A stretch of DNA of 64,000 nt from Maribacter antarcticus DSM 21422 (GTDB lineage: Bacteria; Bacteroidota; Bacteroidia; Flavobacteriales; Flavobacteriaceae): assembly GCF_000621125.1 (NCBI RefSeq), contig NZ_JHZC01000004.1:496001-560000 (forward strand). The letters run 5' to 3'. Every line of letters starts with the position of its first letter. The first letter of the stretch is position 1. Shown in pieces: positions 26,166 through 36,500 of this stretch. Below the pieces are notes generated by a model. The model worked only from the letters and a program-made list of their open reading frames with translations, was not told the origin of the DNA and did not search any database. The translations under genes were made by a program, and so were the position numbers.

Positions 26166-27440
26166 GTGCATCGGATTAAATTATTTATTGGCAGCGCTGC
26201 TATTGTACTTACAGTTTATATACTAACAGTTTCTTCAGTTGATTCAGGTAATAATAACATTAGTAATTCTGTTCAGTCTCCAAATAAATCTTTGGCAGAT
26301 GTACAAGAATCACGGGTATATAATTTTCATAAAAAATTATTATTCAATGCTTTAAATTCTTATTTTGAACAAGCAATAAAAGCTGGAGATATCGTTGGCG
26401 CTGGTGTAAGCATCGTACAAGGAGATTCAATTTTGATTTCTAATGGATTTGGAAAACGGAGTGTCGATAAAAATACTGCTGTTGATGGTGAGACCGTATT
26501 TCGACTAGGGTCCTTGTCCAAGGGTTTTGGAGGTGTTTTGGCTGCTAGCTTACAGTCAGAAGGTAAATTAAGTTTCGATGATCAGATAGTGAAGTACTTA
26601 CCTGATTTTAGCTTTGGCGATGAAAATAATACCAAAAGTGTAAAATTTGAACATATCCTTTCTCATACCTCGGGAACGCCTTATCACAGTTTCACCAATT
26701 TGGTAGAGGCGGGCATATCCATAGAAAAAATCGCCCATCGGTTCGATGAGGTCGCACCAATTAGTATCCCAGGTCAACTATACAGCTACCAGAACGCTAT
26801 GTTTGCGATAGGGCAAGAAGTAATGCGGAAGGCTGCCTGTGCCGATGTTAGAACATTATTGACTGATAGGTTTTTTAAGCCTTTGGATATGTCGCACATC
26901 TCTATGGACCATACAGATTTGCTTAAAGAAAAAAATGTGGCCTTGCCGCATAGAAGAAATGGCAAAAGTTGGAGGACTACACCGTTAACCGACAAATACT
27001 ACAACGCAGTATTGGCGGGGGGAATCAATGCAAGTTCAGTAGATATGGCCAAATGGATGCGGTTTTTACTTGGTCATAATCCCGATGTATTAGAATCGAT
27101 TTCCATGAAGCAGGCTTTTGAGCCATTTATAACCTTTAAGAATAAAAATAAATATTACCAGCGTTGGGATGGCCACGTTAAATCCTCCTACGGTTTTGGA
27201 TGGCGTATTCATGAATACCAAAAAGCAGATGCTGCTGACGTTGAAACCGTTTGGCACCATGGCGGTAGTGTAAATAACTACAGAAACGAGATTGCGGTAT
27301 ACCCAGCATCCGATTTAGGAATCTGTGTATTACTGAATGGTAATTCTAAATTAGCCAGAAACGTAATCCCAGATTTGCACGCTATCGTACAAAAAATTTA
27401 TGAACAAAAAACAGGTGTCGCAGCAGCTAAAAAAGGATAG
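26166..27440 (+). CDS. Serine hydrolase, beta-lactamase/class C PBP family
   Basis: A 424-residue exported serine hydrolase. The N-terminus is an uncleaved-anchor-type signal (FIGSAAIVLTVYILTVSS) starting at a GTG codon (26166); no ATG fits. The catalytic tetrad S-x-x-K lies in RLGSLSKGFGG, the Y-x-N motif in YSYQNAMFAIGQE, and the third motif reads HHGGSV, as in the class C beta-lactamase-related peptidases and esterases. Such proteins act as D-aminopeptidases, esterases or penicillin-binding enzymes in the periplasm. No neighbour points to the substrate. Confidence 0.85.
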   Translation: MHRIKLFIGSAAIVLTVYILTVSSVDSGNNNISNSVQSPNKSLADVQESRVYNFHKKLLFNALNSYFEQAIKAGDIVGAGVSIVQGDSILISNGFGKRSVDKNTAVDGETVFRLGSLSKGFGGVLAASLQSEGKLSFDDQIVKYLPDFSFGDENNTKSVKFEHILSHTSGTPYHSFTNLVEAGISIEKIAHRFDEVAPISIPGQLYSYQNAMFAIGQEVMRKAACADVRTLLTDRFFKPLDMSHISMDHTDLLKEKNVALPHRRNGKSWRTTPLTDKYYNAVLAGGINASSVDMAKWMRFLLGHNPDVLESISMKQAFEPFITFKNKNKYYQRWDGHVKSSYGFGWRIHEYQKADAADVETVWHHGGSVNNYRNEIAVYPASDLGICVLLNGNSKLARNVIPDLHAIVQKIYEQKTGVAAAKKG

Positions 27441-27649
27441 CTATTGGTCCCCATTTGTTTAATCTGACCATCCTTGTTGGTTACTTCTATAGAAGTACTA
27501 GGTAACTTCCATTGGCCAATAGAACCCTCTCCTCATAGTTTCAGCTATTGTGTTAAATAGATTCATTTACTTGTGTATGGGTACATTTAACCGTTTAAGC
27601 TTTGCGAGGGTAATGCTATATTTTGGATAACAGAAGTTTGTTGAGGAAC

Positions 27650-28321
27650 ATGGAAATGAAAAAAATTCGGAAATCAAAAAAACCGTGGCCAACCAAAGCA
27701 GCTATGGAACAGGTGTATGCTCTTAACCTATGGGGCAGTAATACAGCGGCGTTTTATTCGGGTGTGGGTTCCCATAATCCCGATCTTATAAATCCCTACT
27801 TAGAAGTACTCACTTCGTTTTTGAACTCTTTTAGAGCTCCTCTTGTCGTTTGTGATTTAGGCTGTGGGGATTTTAATATAGGTAAAGAATTGGTAAGGCA
27901 TACCAAGAACTATATTGCGGTGGATATCGTTCCAGCACTGATCGTGCATAACAAAGAAAAATTCAACCAAGAACGTTTAGAATTCCAGTGTTTGGATATT
28001 GCAGGGGAAGATTTGCCTTCCGGAGATTGTGCGGTACTAAGGCAGGTGTTACAGCATTTGTCCAATACTGAAGTATTTGCAGTGCTGCGAAAGCTTACGG
28101 ATTTTAAATATGTGGTTCTAACAGAACATTTGCCCGAAGGGGATTTTATACCAAATAAAGACATTATTTCAGGGCAGGGAATCAGGCTAAAAAAACAAAG
28201 TGGTATCAACCTAACTACGCCACCGTTTAACTTTAAGGTGCTATTTGAAAAACAACTAGTGTCAGTTCCTTTAAAGGACGAAAAAGGAGTAATTGTTACT
28301 ACGCTTTATAACCTCTTTTAA
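27650..28321 (+). CDS. Class I SAM-dependent methyltransferase
   Basis: A 223-residue methyltransferase from ATG 27650; a TTG nine codons upstream and an ATG two codons downstream are alternatives. Motif I is VVCDLGCGDFNIGKELV, motif II YIAVDIVPALI, and QVLQHLSNTEV resembles the catalytic-loop region of Methyltransf_11/25 enzymes. The N-terminus is strongly basic (KKIRKSKKPWPTK), which could bind RNA or a polyanionic substrate. The substrate is unknown. It converges on the large BNR-repeat gene, with a long inverted repeat between the two. Confidence 0.75.
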   Translation: MEMKKIRKSKKPWPTKAAMEQVYALNLWGSNTAAFYSGVGSHNPDLINPYLEVLTSFLNSFRAPLVVCDLGCGDFNIGKELVRHTKNYIAVDIVPALIVHNKEKFNQERLEFQCLDIAGEDLPSGDCAVLRQVLQHLSNTEVFAVLRKLTDFKYVVLTEHLPEGDFIPNKDIISGQGIRLKKQSGINLTTPPFNFKVLFEKQLVSVPLKDEKGVIVTTLYNLF

Positions 28322-28351
28322 ATAGCTTGGTATTGCTAAATCCTATCACTC

Positions 28352-28426
28352 TTGGATTCTTTGTGAAACACCTATCTTATAGGTTGAATTTAACCGTAAT
28401 AGCTGTTTCACAAAGTTTCTATCCAA
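28352..28426. repeat. Long imperfect inverted repeat between convergent genes
   Basis: CTTTGTGAAACA (28359-28370) is exactly complementary to TGTTTCACAAAG (28404-28415). Outer TTGGAT/ATCCAA adds a second stem, and an inner CCTA/TAGG a small third. Lying between the stops at 28321 and 28469, it probably acts as a bidirectional terminator, although it lacks T tracts. Confidence 0.6.
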
Positions 28427-28468
28427 AAGAAATATAATTACTTACGTTATGCCTACTGCTTCAAAGTT

Positions 28469-31400
28469 TTAATCAAACGAAAAGCTTTCGGTTTCTTTGA
28501 ACGGGGAAACGTTTAATTTTTCTATAGTTCCCCTATATACTTTCCATTTGTCGCTAAAGAATGTATTGGTTTTCTCTAAAGCACTTTTTAGTTCAGTCTC
28601 CGCATACCGAATAAGGTCACGTTCAGTTTTCGTGATACCCGTTTTTCGGGTATTGGTATAATAGCTAGCGGTTCTAATGCGCTGCATTACCGTGATTTCA
28701 GGATTTCGGGTAATGCCTTGGCGTTTGTCTACGGTTCCTAAATAAAGGGCGACAACAGAATCTACCTCTTTTACAATAGCTTTTGATGCCCTTATCTGGT
28801 CTGTGTACTTTTTTTCGTCCAGTTCTTTAAGGTCTTTTCTATATTTTTCAGCCACTATTTTGCTTTCTACCAATTGCTTAACGGCATCCGCAGCCGTCTG
28901 GCTCATCTTTTCTATATTTTTTCCAGTAGTGTACACCTCATTAATAGCGGCAATATTTATAGGTAATCTAGGGTCAGATTTTACCGTAATCATTGCCTCC
29001 TCCGTTACATCCCCAAAACTCATTTTTATGATATAGGTTCCCGGTTTAACGTCCATTCCTCCAGCTTCTTTTTTGTTCTTGGAAATAGTACGTGAAGGTC
29101 GGTTTGGTCCTTTTTCGTCCATTTCCCAATAAATTCTATGGAACCCTGCTTTTTCAGGCGTTTTATATTTTAGAGTTCGTATTAATCGTGTTCCATCATA
29201 AATATCAAATTGTACGGAATCCTTTTTCTGTACTCCGGTCATTTTTTCTTTTGCTTCCTCCATTGATTCGGGAGTTGCCGTATCGGTATCTTTCTCTTCA
29301 TTTTCGGTATCATCAGCTTTCTTGTCGGGCCCTTTCTTCTTCCCTTCCTTCAAAAAGTAGGTAATCATAGCACCTTCTTTTTTGTTTTCTGCGTTGTACA
29401 TCGCATCTCCTCCAAACCGACTTCCAGTTGGTTGCTGATAAGCTGCCTGGTATGCCGTAGGCGGATTAAAAAGTTTTGCATCTGCTTGTAGGATTGATCT
29501 GTTAGAAGCAAGAGCCCTTAAGGGACGAATATCATCCATAACCCAAGCCGCGCGGCCAAAGGTGCCAATAACCAAGTCATGCTCTCTAGGGTGAATTACT
29601 AAATCCTTGGTAGATACCGTAGGGAAGCCTTCAGTCCATTTTTGCCAATTTGCAGCAGCATCAAAAGAGATGTAGAGTCCGTCATCGGTACCTAAGAACA
29701 ATAAGTTAGGGTTTTCTAAATCTTCTACAATGCTTAGGGCGTAGCTTTGTACATCGCTCCCATCTACAATACGTTCCCATGTTTTTCCATAGTTTTTAGT
29801 ACGGTAGGCATATGGCGTGTAATTGAACCTTCGGTAGTCGTTGGCAATTAAAAGCGCTTCCCCTTTGTTTTTATTAGATGCTTTTATCTGTGGAATCCAG
29901 CTTCCGGCGGGCAGTCCTTTTATATTCTGTGTAACCTCGATCCAGGTCGTGCCGCCATTCTGTGTATAATGTACTTTACCATCATCGGTTCCTACCCATA
30001 GCATATCCTTTTCTAGAGGAGAAGGTTCAATAACCAGAATGGTCGTATGGTTTTCAGCTCCCGTAGCATCCATACTTAATCCACCACTTTCGCTTTGTTT
30101 TTGCTTTTCTGGGTCGTTGGTGGTTAAATCCGGAGAAATAATGCTCCAAGTAAGACCTTTATCTGAAGTTTTGTGTACAAACTGACTCCCAAAATAGACA
30201 CTGCTATTATCAAACGGGTCTTGCCCAATGGCGGAGTTCCAGTTAAAACGAAGCTTTGTATCTGCATCCGGTGGGGTAGGGCGTACCGTATAGTTGTTTC
30301 CTGTTATATGGTCATAACGCGATACACTTCCCTGTTGGCTCATGGTATAGCCAAACTGAGAGTCGTCCAAATCCGGTACCACATCAAAACCATCGCCAAA
30401 ACTTATTTCTTGCCAGTAGCTATTGCGTATTCCCTGATCCCGCCACACATAGGCCGGACCTCTCCAAGAACCGTTATCTTGCATACCACCATACACATTG
30501 TATGGAAACTCATTATCTACATTAATGTGGTAAAACTGTGCAGCTGGAATATTACCTACAAAACGCCATGATTTTCCACCGTCTCTGGTAATATTCATTC
30601 CGCCATCATTCCCGTCCATCATAAACTGTCCGTTTTCTGGATGTATCCACCATGCGTGATGGTCTGGATGCACGCCATTATTAGCTCTGTAGGCCGGCAT
30701 AAGCTCTTTAAAGTTCTTGCCGCCATCTTCGGATACGTTTATGTAGGTAAATACGGAATATACCCTATTTTCATTTTGTGGGTCTACGTATATTTCGGAG
30801 TAGTAAAATGGTCTGTTGCCAATGTCAGATTTGTTATTAATCATGTTCCATTTAAAACCGCCATCTTCTGATTTGTACAATGCATTTTTCTTTGCCTCTA
30901 CCAAAGCATAAACAATATCAGGCTTTCCAGGAGCAATGGCAATTCCTATACGACCAAGATTTCCTTCCGGAAGGCCGTCCTCTTCCGTAATTTGTTTCCA
31001 GTTTTTTCCACCGTCATGGGTCATGTACATACCACTCCCTTTTCCGCCAGACTTAAAGAACCAAGGGTCTCTTTTATGTTCCCACATGGCGACAATCAGC
31101 TTGTTCGGATTCGTAGGATCCATTACCATATCTGCTACGCCAGTCTTATTGTTAACGAATAAAATTTGTTCCCACGTTTCGCCACCGTTCGTAGTTTTGT
31201 ATACGCCACGCTCCTCATGCTCGCCCCAAGGGGAACCTATGGCGCCAACATAAACAGTGTTGGGGTCTGTTGGGTCAATTTTTATCCGATGAATATGTCG
31301 TGTTTTTTCCAAGCCCATGGATTTCCAAGATTTACCTCCGTCTAACGAACGATATACCCCATATCCACCATTAAGACTGTTCCTAGGATTTCCTTCTCCC

Positions 31401-31714
31401 GTGCCCACCCATATTACGGAGGGATTGGATTGTTGAATGGCCACAGCTCCTATAGATGCAGTTAGTTCCTTGTCAAAAATTGGGTCCCATTTGATACCGC
31501 CAGATGTAGATTTCCATAGTCCACCGGAGGCAGTCCCTACATACATGATTTCAGGATTGGAATGTACGGCATCTATGGCCGTAACACGACCACTCATACC
31601 GCCAGGTCCAATATTTCTAGGTTTTAGGTCTTGCATTAATTTCATATCAAAATTCTGTGCAAGTGCAGTACTAATGCAAAAAAGGAATAATAGGGAGTTT
31701 AAAACGTATTTCAT
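28469..31714 (-). CDS. Secreted BNR/VPS10-like beta-propeller protein
   Basis: A 1081-residue protein with a cleavable signal peptide (MKYVLNSLLFLFCISTALAQ). It is built from many sialidase-type BNR/Asp-box blades: recurrent S-x-D-x-G-x-x-W patterns such as SLDGGKSWKSM, TTNGGETWEQI, THDGGKNWKQI and SEDGGFKWNMI. The beta-propeller covers about residues 30-740, followed by a charged linker rich in K, E and D (about 780-830) and an FnIII-like plus helical C-terminus. This is the sortilin/VPS10-related glycosyl-hydrolase-like family abundant in Bacteroidota, of unproven function, often thought to bind glycans or peptides. No type IX sorting tail is evident. It is transcribed alone. Confidence 0.82.
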   Translation of the reverse strand: MKYVLNSLLFLFCISTALAQNFDMKLMQDLKPRNIGPGGMSGRVTAIDAVHSNPEIMYVGTASGGLWKSTSGGIKWDPIFDKELTASIGAVAIQQSNPSVIWVGTGEGNPRNSLNGGYGVYRSLDGGKSWKSMGLEKTRHIHRIKIDPTDPNTVYVGAIGSPWGEHEERGVYKTTNGGETWEQILFVNNKTGVADMVMDPTNPNKLIVAMWEHKRDPWFFKSGGKGSGMYMTHDGGKNWKQITEEDGLPEGNLGRIGIAIAPGKPDIVYALVEAKKNALYKSEDGGFKWNMINNKSDIGNRPFYYSEIYVDPQNENRVYSVFTYINVSEDGGKNFKELMPAYRANNGVHPDHHAWWIHPENGQFMMDGNDGGMNITRDGGKSWRFVGNIPAAQFYHINVDNEFPYNVYGGMQDNGSWRGPAYVWRDQGIRNSYWQEISFGDGFDVVPDLDDSQFGYTMSQQGSVSRYDHITGNNYTVRPTPPDADTKLRFNWNSAIGQDPFDNSSVYFGSQFVHKTSDKGLTWSIISPDLTTNDPEKQKQSESGGLSMDATGAENHTTILVIEPSPLEKDMLWVGTDDGKVHYTQNGGTTWIEVTQNIKGLPAGSWIPQIKASNKNKGEALLIANDYRRFNYTPYAYRTKNYGKTWERIVDGSDVQSYALSIVEDLENPNLLFLGTDDGLYISFDAAANWQKWTEGFPTVSTKDLVIHPREHDLVIGTFGRAAWVMDDIRPLRALASNRSILQADAKLFNPPTAYQAAYQQPTGSRFGGDAMYNAENKKEGAMITYFLKEGKKKGPDKKADDTENEEKDTDTATPESMEEAKEKMTGVQKKDSVQFDIYDGTRLIRTLKYKTPEKAGFHRIYWEMDEKGPNRPSRTISKNKKEAGGMDVKPGTYIIKMSFGDVTEEAMITVKSDPRLPINIAAINEVYTTGKNIEKMSQTAADAVKQLVESKIVAEKYRKDLKELDEKKYTDQIRASKAIVKEVDSVVALYLGTVDKRQGITRNPEITVMQRIRTASYYTNTRKTGITKTERDLIRYAETELKSALEKTNTFFSDKWKVYRGTIEKLNVSPFKETESFSFD

Positions 31715-32113
31715 TAATGTAATGTGTTAGTTGATTTTTAAGATTACCAAGTGTTAATTATCAGTTATGAATATTTTTTTTAATTCTGAGTGCTTTCCTA
31801 ATTAACACCTATAGCAGCACAAGTAAAGCATATAATTGGACTGGAAAGGCCCATTTGTTACTCGTTGTTTAATTCTTTTGGACAGCCAGAAAAAAAAGAG
31901 CTGTAAGCGTATTTGCCGGTAGTAGTTTTTTGGTCATTTTTGGTACGTTAATTAGTCGCCTAAATATAGGAAAAAGCAAAGGTGTATTTCTTAAAAGGGT
32001 GTTAACTATGGTTTGATAAACTAGCTATTTTATCGAAAACAATAATTATCCAACGCCGCTATATTCTTAAGTATTCAATTTAAGCCGTAACAAAGAAGCA
32101 AAACCTGCGTCTT
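31715..32113. other. Intergenic region between divergent genes
   Basis: About 400 bases of AT-rich DNA that must carry the promoters of the BNR-repeat gene (minus) and the small membrane protein gene (plus). No coding frame, RNA gene or strong hairpin was seen. Confidence 0.4.
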
Positions 32114-32674
32114 ATGTATAGATCAATCAAATCAAAACCAATGAAAAATCAATTGTCTCAAAAACTCCAGCTTTTCATTACAGCTATAATAACCTTAACT
32201 ATATTCGGTCATATTGCTTGGGATTATTTTCATGGTGGTATACCCACCCACTATATCTTACAAAGTAAAGATATGCCAGGTATTCCTAATTGGTGGGGTG
32301 CTATTGTTTTGCCCATCTTTACGTACTTCTTATTATTTCGTATTTCTAAACGCCTTGATCAGCCAGATAACAAGGAATCACTAAAGTTAATTAGTTTACG
32401 ATTGTTAACTGGACTATTATTCGCCATAAGTATTTCGGTGACTTTTTTAAACGGAATTGAAGTTACGGATTACATAATGGGTCTAATTTTCATACTAGCC
32501 TTTATGTTCCCTTTATTCAAATCAGAATACCTTTTGGGTTGGGTGCTAGGTGCCGCATTTACTTTTGGAGCTATCATTCCTATTGTATTTGGTAGTATGC
32601 TATGTTTGGTATTTTTTATAATATATCAAGTGGTTGGTGGTATTAAAAAAGCACTGAGACCAAAAACCAACTAG
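32114..32674 (+). CDS. Small multi-pass membrane protein
   Basis: A 186-residue hydrophobic protein with about five to six membrane helices and a basic C-terminal tail (GGIKKALRPKTN). I do not recognise a family. The conserved-looking N-terminal segment IFGHIAWDYFHGGIPTHYIL precedes the second helix. An ATG at 32141 (MKNQLSQKLQ) is an equally good start and would remove nine basic residues. The gene ends 3 bases before the stop of the convergent TPMT-like gene. Confidence 0.6.
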   Translation: MYRSIKSKPMKNQLSQKLQLFITAIITLTIFGHIAWDYFHGGIPTHYILQSKDMPGIPNWWGAIVLPIFTYFLLFRISKRLDQPDNKESLKLISLRLLTGLLFAISISVTFLNGIEVTDYIMGLIFILAFMFPLFKSEYLLGWVLGAAFTFGAIIPIVFGSMLCLVFFIIYQVVGGIKKALRPKTN

Positions 32675-32677
32675 AAT

Positions 32678-33277
32678 TTACTTTTTAGTAAAAATCCCAA
32701 ACAGTTCCTTCCCCTGTCTAGGGGGTATAGAGTTATAACAAGACTCGAAGGTTACCGTTTTAAAGTAGGGGTTCAGATAGCTAAGGTAAAGCGCTTTATT
32801 TCCTCCAAACGGACGCTTTTCCAGATTGTAAGTAATCGGAAAATCGAACCAAAGGCCAACTAATTTTCCTGTAGGTTTTAATAGTGATGCCATATGTTTT
32901 GCATACGCAGTTCTATTTTTATCACTCGGAATAAAGGAGCAAAAAAAGGTTTGTTCTATGATCAGGTCATACGATTCTTTATGCTCAAAGAAATTCCCAT
33001 GCAGTAATTGATTTTCAGGGAAATTAGGATTTCGTTTTTTAAAGTTTTTTAAAGGGACTTCGGAAATATCAATAACAACAACATTTTTAAAACTCTGTTC
33101 CCATAAGTATTGTGCCTCATACGCGTTGCCAGCTCCAGGAACTAAAATTTTTATGGACTTGTCAGTTAATTGGTCTATATAGTTCTTTAAAGGGGTAGAA
33201 GGATACCCAATATCCCAACCTGTGTTTTGGTTTACATATCGTTCTGTCCAGTAGTCTTTTTCTTTTTGGGTATTCAC
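32678..33277 (-). CDS. TPMT-family SAM methyltransferase
   Basis: A 199-residue methyltransferase of the thiopurine methyltransferase superfamily. The N-terminal YWTERYVNQNTGWDIGYPSTPL is the family signature (W-D-x-G-x-P-T/S), followed by motif I as ILVPGAGNAYEAQYL, the acidic VVIDISEVPL and a FFCSFIP segment. This subgroup in Bacteroidota and plants includes thiol and halide methyltransferases. Methylation of thiols, halides or toxic metalloids is possible here. It is encoded alone and faces the membrane protein gene tail to tail. Confidence 0.82.
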   Translation of the reverse strand: MNTQKEKDYWTERYVNQNTGWDIGYPSTPLKNYIDQLTDKSIKILVPGAGNAYEAQYLWEQSFKNVVVIDISEVPLKNFKKRNPNFPENQLLHGNFFEHKESYDLIIEQTFFCSFIPSDKNRTAYAKHMASLLKPTGKLVGLWFDFPITYNLEKRPFGGNKALYLSYLNPYFKTVTFESCYNSIPPRQGKELFGIFTKK

Positions 33278-33472
33278 ATGCTATTTTATTAAAGAGACAT
33301 AAAGATAGTTCTTCCTCTTAAGACATTTGGTTTTTACGTCAAAGGCTTGATTGGTCTGTTTAGATTTCTTCATCATTGTACCCACCCCATAATCCCCATC
33401 AGGGAGGGGATATTTTGATGCTTTAACACTTAAATCACGTCAACGGCAGCAAGGTTTATATATATATATAAG

Positions 33473-33511
33473 TTTGAGTTTGAGTTTGAGTTGAACTTGT
33501 TTTTACCTTTG
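33473..33511 (+). promoter_or_regulatory. Promoter overlapping TTTGAG tandem repeats
   Basis: A perfect -7 box TACCTTTG lies at 33504-33511, 58 bases before the tricorn-like gene. A TTG at 33480-33482 is 21 bases upstream, a normal -33 spacing. That TTG is part of a run of TTTGAG hexamers (33473-33490) that offers a TTG every 6 bases and follows a short TA repeat (33456-33470). Gain or loss of a unit would change which TTG is properly spaced. Confidence 0.55.
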
Positions 33512-33568
33512 TATTAATCAACCAATTCCCTATCTTCCTACCATTTAATTTATCAGCCAAAACGAGAA

Positions 33569-36500
33569 ATGAAAAATTATTTACTAACGACGTTTTCCTT
33601 TTTATTTATAGCCCTATTAAGTGCCCAAGGGCATCCGCAATGGGCTAGATATCCAGCTATATCGCCAGATGGTGCCACTATTGCCTTTACGTATAAAGGG
33701 GATATTTATAGTGTTCCAGCTGATGGAGGTGTAGCGCGGCAGCTTACCTTTCATACGGCTCATGATTATGGAGTGGTTTGGAGTACTGACGGAAAGTCGT
33801 TGGCTTTCGCCTCAAATCGATTTGGAAATTTTGATGTTTTCACTATGGATGCGAAAGGTGGAACAGCGAAGCGATTGACCTTCCATAGTACAGATGAAAT
33901 GCCTTATTCGTTTTCTGCAGATAATACAGGTGTTTTATTTGGAGCGGCTCGACAAGATGAAGTTACGCATAGACAATACCCTATTAGCAGGCAACCAGAA
34001 TTGTATAGCGTTCCGCTAACAGGGGGTAGGGTAGACCAAATTCTCACGGTTCCTGCAGAAGATGTGCAGCTAAGTAAAAATGGTGCCGAAATGCTGTATC
34101 ATGATAAAAAAGGTTTTGAGGATACGTTTAGAAAGCACCATGTTTCTGCCATTACTAGGGATGTTTGGAAATACAATATGGAAACTGGGAAACATACTAT
34201 GCTTACCACTTTTAAAGGAGAGGATAGAAATCCAGTATACACTACTAACGAGAAAAGTGTTTTTTACCTGAGTGAATCTAGCGGGTCTTATAATATTCAC
34301 AAACTCAATTTGGATATGCCTTCTCAAACGGAACAACTGACCACATTTAAAACGCATCCCATTCGTTTTCTGAGTATTGGTAACAGTACTATGGCCTTTA
34401 GCTATGACGGCGAATTGTATACCTACACGGAAGGAAGCGAACCACAAAAAGTGGACATTACTATACGCACGCAAAACGCTGAAAATACCGTGGAATATGT
34501 TTCTATTAACGGTGGGGTACGTGAGATGGATATTGCCCCTAATGGTAAGGAGATTGCATTTATAAGTCGGGGTGAGGTTTTCGTCACGTCTGTCGATGGG
34601 TCACTAACAAAACGCCTTACCAATACCCCAGAGCAGGAACGATTCGTAAAATTTATGCCAGATGGTAAGTCGGTGGCTTATGCAAGTGAGCGTGGTGGAA
34701 AATGGGCAATTTATAAGTCGTATAAAGTCAGAAAAGAAGAGCCTTATTTTTTTGCAGCTACTCTGATTAAAGAGGATACCCTACTGGCTAAAAGTGCAGA
34801 TGTATACTTGCCAGAGTTTTCTCCAGATGGAGAATCTATGGCATACATAGAGGGGCGTAGAACTTTAAAAATTAAAAATTTAAAAACAAATAGTGAAACA
34901 ACCTTATTAACACCAAACGAATTACATCACTTTTCCGACGGGGATAAATATTATCAATGGAGTCCTGACAGTAAGTGGTTGTTGGTAGACTGGGGCGTAA
35001 GCCTTAGTAATAACGAAATTTTATTGATTTCCGCCGATGGAAAAACGCGTATGAACCTAACCGAGAGCGGTTATGCAGACATTACTCCAAAATGGGTAAA
35101 TGAAGGAAAGCAGTTGATTTGGTTTGCCAATCGTGAGGGATTAAAAAGCTATGCCACCAGTGGGAGAACTGAATATGATGTGTACAGTATGTTTTTAACG
35201 AAAGATGGTTGGGATAAATTTAATATGTCTAAAGAGGAGTATGACTTACTTAAATTGATTGAGGAAGGTGATAAAAAGGATGATGAAACCACCGATGAAA
35301 TAGCTGATAAAAAGAAAAAGAAGAAAGAAGCAGAGGAGAAAGAGAAAAAAGTGGAACCTTTAAAATTTAATCTTGAAAATGTGTGGGAGCGTAAAGCCCG
35401 TCTCACTATTCACTCTTCTAAATTAGCTGATGCAGTCTTATCTAAAGATGGAGAAAAACTATATTATTTGACCCGTTTTGAGAAGGGCCTTAATTTATGG
35501 GAAACGGAGATAAGAACTAAAAGCACTAAAATGTTGATAGCGCTAGGTGCGAAAACGGGGAGCTTGTCTTGGGATAAGAAACAGGAGAACTTGTTTTTAC
35601 TATCCGATGGTAAAATTTCTAAAATTGATACGAAAGCGGGGAAAAGTAAGCCGGTTAAGCTTAAGGCTGAAATGATATTGGATGCTGACGCGGAACGGCA
35701 ATATATGTTTGATCATGTTTGGTTGCGTACCAATGGTATTTTCTATCGTTCCGATTTTCACGGTATTGATTGGAAAGCAATGCGAACCGAATATCAGAAG
35801 TATTTACCCCATATTGGAAATTCTTATGAGTTTGCCGAACTATTATCCGAGTTATTGGGCGAGCTAAATGTGTCCCACGCTGGAGGAAGGTTCAATGATG
35901 ATATCCCGAACGGAGATGAAACCGCTTCTCTAGGAATTTTTATGGATTATGAATTTAAAAGTAATGGTATTAAGATTGCCGAAATTCTTAAAGACGGGCC
36001 ATTAGATAAGGCAGGATTCAATTTAAAGCCCAGTATGATTATCGAAAAAATAAACGGGGAAACGATAGTTCCAACAAGAGATATTGCCAGTTATTTAAAC
36101 CGAAAAAAAGGAGCATTTATGCTTTTAGATATAGTAGATGCCGCTGGCAAAAGAAAGCAGATTACGGTGAAGCCGATTAGCCTCGGCGACGAAGGTAGAT
36201 TGTTATATAAACGTTGGGTGAAACAAAACGAAGACGAGGTAGCTAAAACCAGTAATGGAAAATTAGGCTATGTGCATATACCGGGAATGAGCGATGGTCC
36301 TTACCGAAACATATACGATCGTATGATGGGTAAGTTTATCGATAAAGAAGCAGTGATTGTTGATACGCGGTTTAACGGTGGTGGTGATTTGGTAGCAGAT
36401 TTGGCTATGTTCTTTACAGGAATTCCCTTTTTGTCCTATGAAACCGAGGATAGGAAAGTAGGTGGCGAGCCAACGTCTAGATGGACAAAACCGACCTTGG

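Noticed and set aside
33456-33495. CRISPR-like or minisatellite array
   Set aside because: Only a short TA run and three to four TTTGAG units; no spacers and no cas genes anywhere in the window.
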